In this document: positions 59,473 through 64,000 of the stretch, piece by piece
Numbering within the stretch: the first letter of the stretch is position 1
How the letters are laid out: each line of letters opens with the position of its first letter
Assembly (NCBI RefSeq): GCF_000698595.1
Contig: NZ_JFHC01000011.1
Location: forward strand, 1-64,000
From: Caballeronia glathei
GTDB taxonomy: Bacteria > Pseudomonadota > Gammaproteobacteria > Burkholderiales > Burkholderiaceae
Direction of reading: 5' to 3'
DNA: 64,000 nt
Program-made: the position numbers and the translations under genes
The notes under the pieces: model-generated
Told to the model about the DNA's origin: nothing
Databases searched by the model: none
What the model saw: only the letters and a program-made list of their open reading frames with translations

Positions 59473-59574
59473 ACAAGGAAACGTGCCTCGTCGTGAGGGG
59501 AATCACGACGGCGAGCGCCTCGCGCGCCGCCTCGGGCCGCGCCGCGCCCGTCCGGGCGTCGGTGGAGGCGAAGC

Positions 59575-60501
59575 CTACCAGGCGCCGTCGCCGCCGCGCG
59601 GGCGGGCGCCGGTTTCCAGCACGAGCGACGCCTCTATTTCACTACCTGGCGCGATGACGGCCACGCCGGTGTCAGGCAACCCCTTCGCATGCAGGTTGAA
59701 GCCGTCGCTCACGTGCGACACCGGCTCGACGCACAAGTAGCCGGCGCCCGCCGGGCAATGCACGACGACGTGCGAGAGCCGCGCGGACGCCTCGAGCCGC
59801 AGCGTGCGGCCGTCGGCATAGCGCAGCGTCGCGCGGCCGTCCCAGCCGCCGAGATAACGCGTATAGCCCGCCGGATCGCGCACGTGCAGACGCGCCGGCG
59901 CCTGCCCTGACGGCTCGATCGCGATTTCCCCTTCGTGGCGCCAGTCGACGGCGGCGTCGAGTTCCGCCTCCGTCGCCCCGAAATACGGATGGAATCCGAA
60001 GCCCGCCGGCATCGGCTGCGCCGAGCGGTTCGCGACGCGCATCGAAAGGCGCGCGCCTTCGCCGCTCACCGAGATCGTCTGGGTGGCATCGAACGCCCAC
60101 GGCCAGCCGTGCCGCCCCGCCGCGTGCGCATAGTGCAGCACGATGCGCTCCGCGCCCTGCTCCTCGACCGACCACGCCGCATACTGGCCGAACCCGTGCA
60201 GCGCGTGCTGCGCGCCGGGAAACGTCGAAAGTTCGACCCGCGCGCCGTCCGGCCCCGGGAACCGCGCGTCGCGCACGCGGTTGGAAAACGGCACGAGCGG
60301 ATAGCAGCCGCCCTTGGGCCAGGCGTCCGAGAGCCAGCGCGAGACCGTCACGGGCGCAAGCCAGTCGTCGATGCCGTCCTCGCGCATCGTCGCGAAACGC
60401 GTGATGCGGCCGCCCGCCGCCGGCGCGACCTCGATGAACTGCGGCCCGCTGCCGATGCGCAGCACGGGCGCCGCGCCCAGATCGACGGTTTCACGCTCCA
60501 T
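59575..60501 (-). CDS. aldose 1-epimerase family protein
   Basis: 308 residues of the galactose-mutarotase-like beta-sandwich: CYPLVPFSNRVRDARF (Arg and Asn of the substrate pocket), HALHGFGQYAAW with the first catalytic His, GFGFHPYFG with the second, and CVEPVSHVSDGFN with the catalytic Glu region. It interconverts sugar anomers. It is 24 bp downstream of the permease gene of the PotABCD-type importer and ends the operon, which suggests that the imported compound is a sugar or sugar derivative, not a polyamine. Confidence 0.87.
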   Translation of the reverse strand: MERETVDLGAAPVLRIGSGPQFIEVAPAAGGRITRFATMREDGIDDWLAPVTVSRWLSDAWPKGGCYPLVPFSNRVRDARFPGPDGARVELSTFPGAQHALHGFGQYAAWSVEEQGAERIVLHYAHAAGRHGWPWAFDATQTISVSGEGARLSMRVANRSAQPMPAGFGFHPYFGATEAELDAAVDWRHEGEIAIEPSGQAPARLHVRDPAGYTRYLGGWDGRATLRYADGRTLRLEASARLSHVVVHCPAGAGYLCVEPVSHVSDGFNLHAKGLPDTGVAVIAPGSEIEASLVLETGARPRGGDGAW

Positions 60502-60525
60502 CCGCGACTCCCCTTTGTCCGCGCG

Positions 60526-61446
60526 TCATTGCTTCTGCTCCTTGACCCGCGACACAAGCTGCGTCGGACTCACGAACTGCAGCGCGATCAGCACCCACAC
60601 GAGCGTGATCGCCATGTAGATCATCGCCATCGCATCGATGGACTGCGGCGCCCGCACTCCGGTGGAAAACACCGCGTAGTACAGCGCGACGACGAGCGTC
60701 TGCGTGCTCGGCCCCGCCGTGAAGAACGTCAGTTCGAACATGCCGATGGTGCGCACCAGCACCAGCAGCCCCGCCGCGAGCATGCCGGGCACGAGCAGCG
60801 GCAGCAGCACGTAGCGGAAGTAGCGCGGCGTGTTGGCGCCGAAGATACGCGCGGCGGATTCGAGGTTCGGATCGATCTGCTCGATGAACGGCGTCATTAC
60901 GAGAATGACGAACGGCAGCGCGGGTACGAGGTTCGCGAGGATCACGCCCGTCAGCGTGCCGGCGAGATGCACCTTGTACATCACGGTCGCCATCGGAATG
61001 CCGTAGGTGACGGGCGGCACCATCAGCGGCAGCAGGAAGACGAGCATCGCGAGCCGCTTGCCGGGAAATTGCACGCGGGCGAGCGCATAGGCCGCCGGCA
61101 CGCCGAGCGCGATCGACAGGATCACCACGGCACCGACCACCTGGATCGTCACCCACAGCACGCTCGTCAGCTGGAAGTCGCTCCACGCCTGGCCATACCA
61201 GTGCAGCGTGAAGCCCTGCGGCAGCGGCGTGCCGAACCAGCGCGTCGCGATCGAATTCACCGCGACGGTTGCGATCAGCAGCATCACGTTGAGCAGGAAG
61301 AAGGCCATCGTCGCCCACACGAGCACCTTCCACAGCCTGTCGGGCAGGCTCGTCCGCTGCTTCATGCTCCTGCCCGGCTTGGCGCCGTCGTTGAAGGCCG
61401 CCTGCGGCGAGCGCAATGCCTGCGCGGCGCGGTTCTCGGATGCCAT
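60526..61446 (-). CDS. ABC importer permease, PotC-like
   Basis: 306 residues with six membrane segments after a ~35-residue polar N-terminus. The cytoplasmic EAA loop reads ESAARIFGANTPRYFRYVLLPLLVPG (Glu-Ser-Ala version with the conserved Gly). It is the second permease of an importer of the spermidine/putrescine/iron type. Its start shares one base with the stop of the first permease (TGATG). The order ATPase, permease, permease, aldose epimerase follows from a binding protein at the window edge. Confidence 0.88.
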   Translation of the reverse strand: MASENRAAQALRSPQAAFNDGAKPGRSMKQRTSLPDRLWKVLVWATMAFFLLNVMLLIATVAVNSIATRWFGTPLPQGFTLHWYGQAWSDFQLTSVLWVTIQVVGAVVILSIALGVPAAYALARVQFPGKRLAMLVFLLPLMVPPVTYGIPMATVMYKVHLAGTLTGVILANLVPALPFVILVMTPFIEQIDPNLESAARIFGANTPRYFRYVLLPLLVPGMLAAGLLVLVRTIGMFELTFFTAGPSTQTLVVALYYAVFSTGVRAPQSIDAMAMIYMAITLVWVLIALQFVSPTQLVSRVKEQKQ

Positions 61447-62315
61447 CAGCCTTTCCCTCCGGTGACCGGGCCGGTGTAGAAGAAGCGGCGCGCGCCGAGC
61501 ATCCCGCCGACCACCAGCAACTGCACGAACCCCATCAGGATCGCGATGGTGGACGCAAGCGAATAGTCGTAGCTTTCGAAGGCAGCCTCGGCGGCGGCGA
61601 TGGAAATGACCCGCGTGGGCCCGGCCGGCGCGCCGAGCAGCACCGCCGACGGAAACACCGAGAACGCCTGCACGAACGACAGGCACGCGGTCATCGTGAG
61701 CCCCGGCATCAGAAGCGGCAGATAGATGCGCCGGAACTGCTGCCACGGATTGGCGCCGAGCGTGGCCGCGGCGCGCGCGAGGGTCGGATCGATGCCGGTC
61801 ACGTACGAGAGCGTGAGCAGGAACGCGAACGGGAAGCCCGACACCACGAGCGAGATCAGCACGCCCCAGTAGTTGTGCGTGAGGCGCACTTCGTCGGTGT
61901 AGAGGTGCAGGCCCTGCAATGCCTGCGGAAACCAGCCGTTCGGGCCGAAGTAGGTCAGCATGCCATCGGCGATCAGCACCGTGCCGAGCGTGACCGGAAT
62001 CACGAGCAGCGTCGTCGCGAGCTTCTGGTAGGGCGAGCTGCGGCGCAGCGCGAACGCCACCGGCACCGACACGCCCACGTTGATGAGCGTCGCGGGCACG
62101 GCGAGCTTCATCGTGACGATGATCGTCGGCCACATCGACGTGTCGGTGAAGAACGTCACGTAGTTCACGAGCGCGCCGCCGCCGTTCATCGGATTGAACG
62201 ACAGCGCGAGCCCGTACGCGAACGGATAGATGAAGAGCGCGAGGATGAAGATCAGCGCGGGCGCGACGAGCCAGCCCTTCGGGTCGCGCCGCGTGGGCAG
62301 CGCAGGCGTGCTCAT
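61446..62315 (-). CDS. ABC importer permease, PotB-like
   Basis: 289 residues with six membrane segments. The EAA loop is LARAAATLGANPWQQFRRIYLPLLMPG. A large periplasmic loop with YFGPNGWFPQALQGLHLYTD follows segment 2 or 3. The ATG at 62315 overlaps the ATPase stop as ATGA, giving tight coupling. Together with the PotC-like permease it should form the membrane channel of the importer. Confidence 0.88.
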   Translation of the reverse strand: MSTPALPTRRDPKGWLVAPALIFILALFIYPFAYGLALSFNPMNGGGALVNYVTFFTDTSMWPTIIVTMKLAVPATLINVGVSVPVAFALRRSSPYQKLATTLLVIPVTLGTVLIADGMLTYFGPNGWFPQALQGLHLYTDEVRLTHNYWGVLISLVVSGFPFAFLLTLSYVTGIDPTLARAAATLGANPWQQFRRIYLPLLMPGLTMTACLSFVQAFSVFPSAVLLGAPAGPTRVISIAAAEAAFESYDYSLASTIAILMGFVQLLVVGGMLGARRFFYTGPVTGGKG

Positions 62316-63391
62316 TGCGCTTCCCCGTCGTAGACGAGCGTGCGCGCCGGCGCGACGCGCAGCGTCACGTGCTCGCCCTCGGCGCACTCGCCCGCGATGC
62401 GCGCCCACAGCTTGCCGAACGCCGTGCTCACGCGGATCAGCGAATCGCGCCCGCCGTATTCGACCGTATCGACGTGCGCGTCGAATGCGTTGTCCGCGCC
62501 GGGCGCGGCGCGCTCCATGTCCTCGGGGCGCAGCGCGACGCTCACGTTCTTGCTGTTGAAGCCCTCCATCGGCGTGCCGAGAAGCCGCACGCCATGCGCC
62601 GAGACGGCCACCGCCTCGCCCTGCGTGCCTTCCAGCATGAAGTTCACGACATTGCGAAACCCCATGAAGCGCGCGACATGCAGGTTCTTCGGCCGCGCGT
62701 AGACTTCCTTCGGCGACGCCACCTGTTGCACGACACCCTCCTTCATCACGACGATGCGGTCGGCCATCGAAAGCGCCTCGTCCTGGTCGTGCGTCACGTA
62801 GATCGTCGCGCGCTCCAGCTTGCCGTGGATGCGCCGGATTTCCGCGCGCATCTCGATGCGCAGCTTGGTGTCGAGGTTCGACAGCGGCTCGTCCATCAGC
62901 ACGAGCGGCGGCTCGATCACGATCGCACGGGCGATCGCCACGCGCTGCTGCTGGCCGCCGGAAAGCTGGCCGGGCAGCTTCGCGTCGTGGCCGATGAGCT
63001 GCACGAGCTGAAGCGCCTCTTTCGCGCGGCGCGTGGCCTCGGCTTTGGGCACGCCGCGCATCTTCAGGCCGAAGCCGACGTTCTCCAGCACCGACATGTG
63101 CGGAAAGAGCGCGTAGTTCTGGAACACCATGCCGAAGCCGCGCTTTTCGGGCGGCAGCACGTCGATGCGTTCGTCGTCGAGCCAGATGCCGCCGCCCGTG
63201 AGCGGCTGCAGGCCCGCGATGCAATTGAGCGCCGTCGACTTTCCGCATCCCGACGGGCCGAGCAGCGCGATGAACTCGCCGCGCCGGATGTTCAGGTCGA
63301 GGCCCTGAAGCGCGGCGAGCTGCTGCCCCTCGGCGTTCGTAAAACTGCGCGAGACCGCATCGAGGCGCAACTGTTCGAAAGAATGCTTCAT
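62312..63391 (-). CDS. ABC importer ATPase, PotA/UgpC-like
   Basis: 359 residues. Walker A GPSGCGKST, Q-loop VFQNYALFPHMSV, signature LSGGQQQRVAIARA, Walker B LVLMDEPLSNLD and switch His in YVTHDQDEAL are intact. The C-terminal ~110 residues form a TOBE/OB regulatory domain. It energises import by the two downstream permeases. The ATG at 63391 (MKHSFEQLRL) is chosen; 22 further in-frame residues upstream lack a ribosome-binding site. 81 bp separate it from the binding protein. Confidence 0.92.
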   Translation of the reverse strand: MKHSFEQLRLDAVSRSFTNAEGQQLAALQGLDLNIRRGEFIALLGPSGCGKSTALNCIAGLQPLTGGGIWLDDERIDVLPPEKRGFGMVFQNYALFPHMSVLENVGFGLKMRGVPKAEATRRAKEALQLVQLIGHDAKLPGQLSGGQQQRVAIARAIVIEPPLVLMDEPLSNLDTKLRIEMRAEIRRIHGKLERATIYVTHDQDEALSMADRIVVMKEGVVQQVASPKEVYARPKNLHVARFMGFRNVVNFMLEGTQGEAVAVSAHGVRLLGTPMEGFNSKNVSVALRPEDMERAAPGADNAFDAHVDTVEYGGRDSLIRVSTAFGKLWARIAGECAEGEHVTLRVAPARTLVYDGEAQ

Positions 63392-63472
63392 GACCGCTCC
63401 CTGATGGCGCGGCGGCGCCCGCGTTTCGCGACAGCGCCGCCGTGCGTGTTCATGCACGAACCCGAGAACCGC

Positions 63473-64000
63473 TTACTTCGTCTTCTGTGCGCCGATCTCG
63501 CGGTCCCACTTCTGGAACGCGGCGACCATCGCGGCGGCGTTGAGCGGCACCACGTGCGGACGATCCGCAAGCAGCTTCGCGTACTCCGGCCGGCCGAACT
63601 TCTTGATCACCTCCTGGCTCTTCTCCGGAGCGGACGAGAGCGGCACGTCCTTCACCGCCGGACCCGGATAGAAGTAGCCGTCGTCGTAGGTGAGCGCCTG
63701 CTGCGCCGGCTCGAGCATGAAGTTCATCAGCTTGTAGAGCACCTCGAGCTTTTCCTTCGGCACGCCCTTCGGAATCACCATGTAGTGGGCGTCGTTCACC
63801 CAGGTCATGTTCTCGAACGCCTGCACCCGGAATTCCGCCGGCACGATGCCGAGGGCGCGCGGGTTGATGTCCCAGCCGGTCACGGTGACGGTCATGTCAC
63901 GCGTGCCTTCGCCGAGCTCCTTCATCACCGCCGACGTGCCGCCCGGGTAGTAAGGAATGCACTCGTTCAGTTCCTTGAGGAACGCCCAGGTCTTGTCCCA
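63473..64000 (-). CDS. ABC importer substrate-binding protein, PotD/family 1 type (N-terminus beyond window)
   Basis: The frame stays open from the stop at 63473 to the right edge; 175 C-terminal residues are visible. They have the type II binding-protein hinge typical of PotD/AfuA-like proteins: GTSAVMKELGEGTRDMTV, VTGWDINPRALG, HYMVIPKGVPKEKLEVLYKLMNFMLEP and TYDDGYFYPGPAVKDV. The N-terminal lobe and signal peptide lie outside. It supplies the substrate to the permeases; with aldose epimerase in the operon, a carbohydrate or sugar acid is likely, but the family also covers polyamines and phosphonates. Confidence 0.85.
   Translation of the reverse strand, partial: WDKTWAFLKELNECIPYYPGGTSAVMKELGEGTRDMTVTVTGWDINPRALGIVPAEFRVQAFENMTWVNDAHYMVIPKGVPKEKLEVLYKLMNFMLEPAQQALTYDDGYFYPGPAVKDVPLSSAPEKSQEVIKKFGRPEYAKLLADRPHVVPLNAAAMVAAFQKWDREIGAQKTK

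Noticed and set aside
59469-59657. Possible 62-residue product starting at an ATGA overlap with the receiver stop
   Set aside because: The overlap is suggestive, but the sequence is Arg/Ala-rich, has no motif and runs into the convergent aldose epimerase gene.
1-64000. CRISPR arrays, IS elements, prophage, tRNA or rRNA genes
   Set aside because: No regularly spaced identical repeats with unique spacers, no transposase or integrase gene and no tRNA-like cloverleaf or rRNA sequence was noticed. The short tandem repeats listed are too short and too few.

Overview
The window is about 64 kb of GC-rich DNA with strong third-position G/C bias. It carries a class of genes typical of a free-living betaproteobacterium of the Burkholderia/Paraburkholderia/Caballeronia group: a ROK/Gfo-Idh/IolE-like sugar cluster, an assimilatory nitrate operon under NasT/NasS, PotABCD-type uptake, hybrid histidine kinases, and a DUF2760/double-Hsp70 operon. 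This assignment rests on gene content and protein style only. I see no rRNA, tRNA, insertion sequence, integrase or CRISPR array, so the region looks like ordinary, metabolically rich replicon backbone rather than an island.

Layout. 1-5.1 kb: tail of a LuxR-type regulator, then a carboxylate-uptake locus (MFS carrier, orphan ModA-like binding protein, DctA-type symporter, LysR regulator). 5.1-12.5 kb: a seven-gene, tightly overlapped minus-strand sugar/polyol catabolic operon with no transporter, divergent from an unusual ROK repressor; a promoter and a matching palindrome sit between them. 12.8-17.2 kb: a serine beta-lactamase-like hydrolase and an ECF sigma/anti-sigma pair divergent from a Tat-exported metallophosphoesterase and a cupredoxin; both flanks carry the same GGAAT-N17-GTC promoter pattern. 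17.2-23.8 kb: a CHASE-PAS-PAS-GGDEF-EAL protein translationally coupled to a periplasmic binding protein, and a hybrid sensor kinase. 23.9-34.7 kb: mixed metabolism (NadE, Amt with a sigma-54 promoter, enoyl-CoA hydratase, phosphoribosyltransferase, aldo/keto reductase, BluB-like enzyme, homocysteine methyltransferase-like enzyme, sterol-desaturase-like enzyme) with LysR and GlxA-type regulators.

34.7-37.3 kb: four consecutive genes for exported proteins, three of them Ser/Gly/Asn-rich and two clearly paralogous; no function known to me. 38-48.6 kb: the nitrate assimilation locus narK-nirB-nirD-(FAD reductase)-nasA, read leftward from a near-consensus sigma-54 promoter through a leader that ends in a strong intrinsic terminator, and divergent nasT-nasS encoding the ANTAR antiterminator and the cytoplasmic nitrate-sensing NrtA-like protein. 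Nitrate relief of NasS inhibition and NasT antitermination at that terminator is the expected logic.

48.7-56 kb: an adenosine-specific-kinase-like protein, a gene-free stretch of degenerate repeats, then a three-gene operon of DUF2760, Hsp70 and a second Hsp70 with a ~330-residue extra C-terminal region (DUF3731 type); this is the best candidate for a poorly described system. A 53-residue basic peptide with a very good promoter, palindrome and Shine-Dalgarno sequence follows. 56-59.5 kb: a membrane hybrid kinase, a NarL-type response regulator and a degenerate stand-alone receiver. 59.6-64 kb: aldose 1-epimerase and a PotABCD-type ABC importer whose binding protein runs off the right edge.
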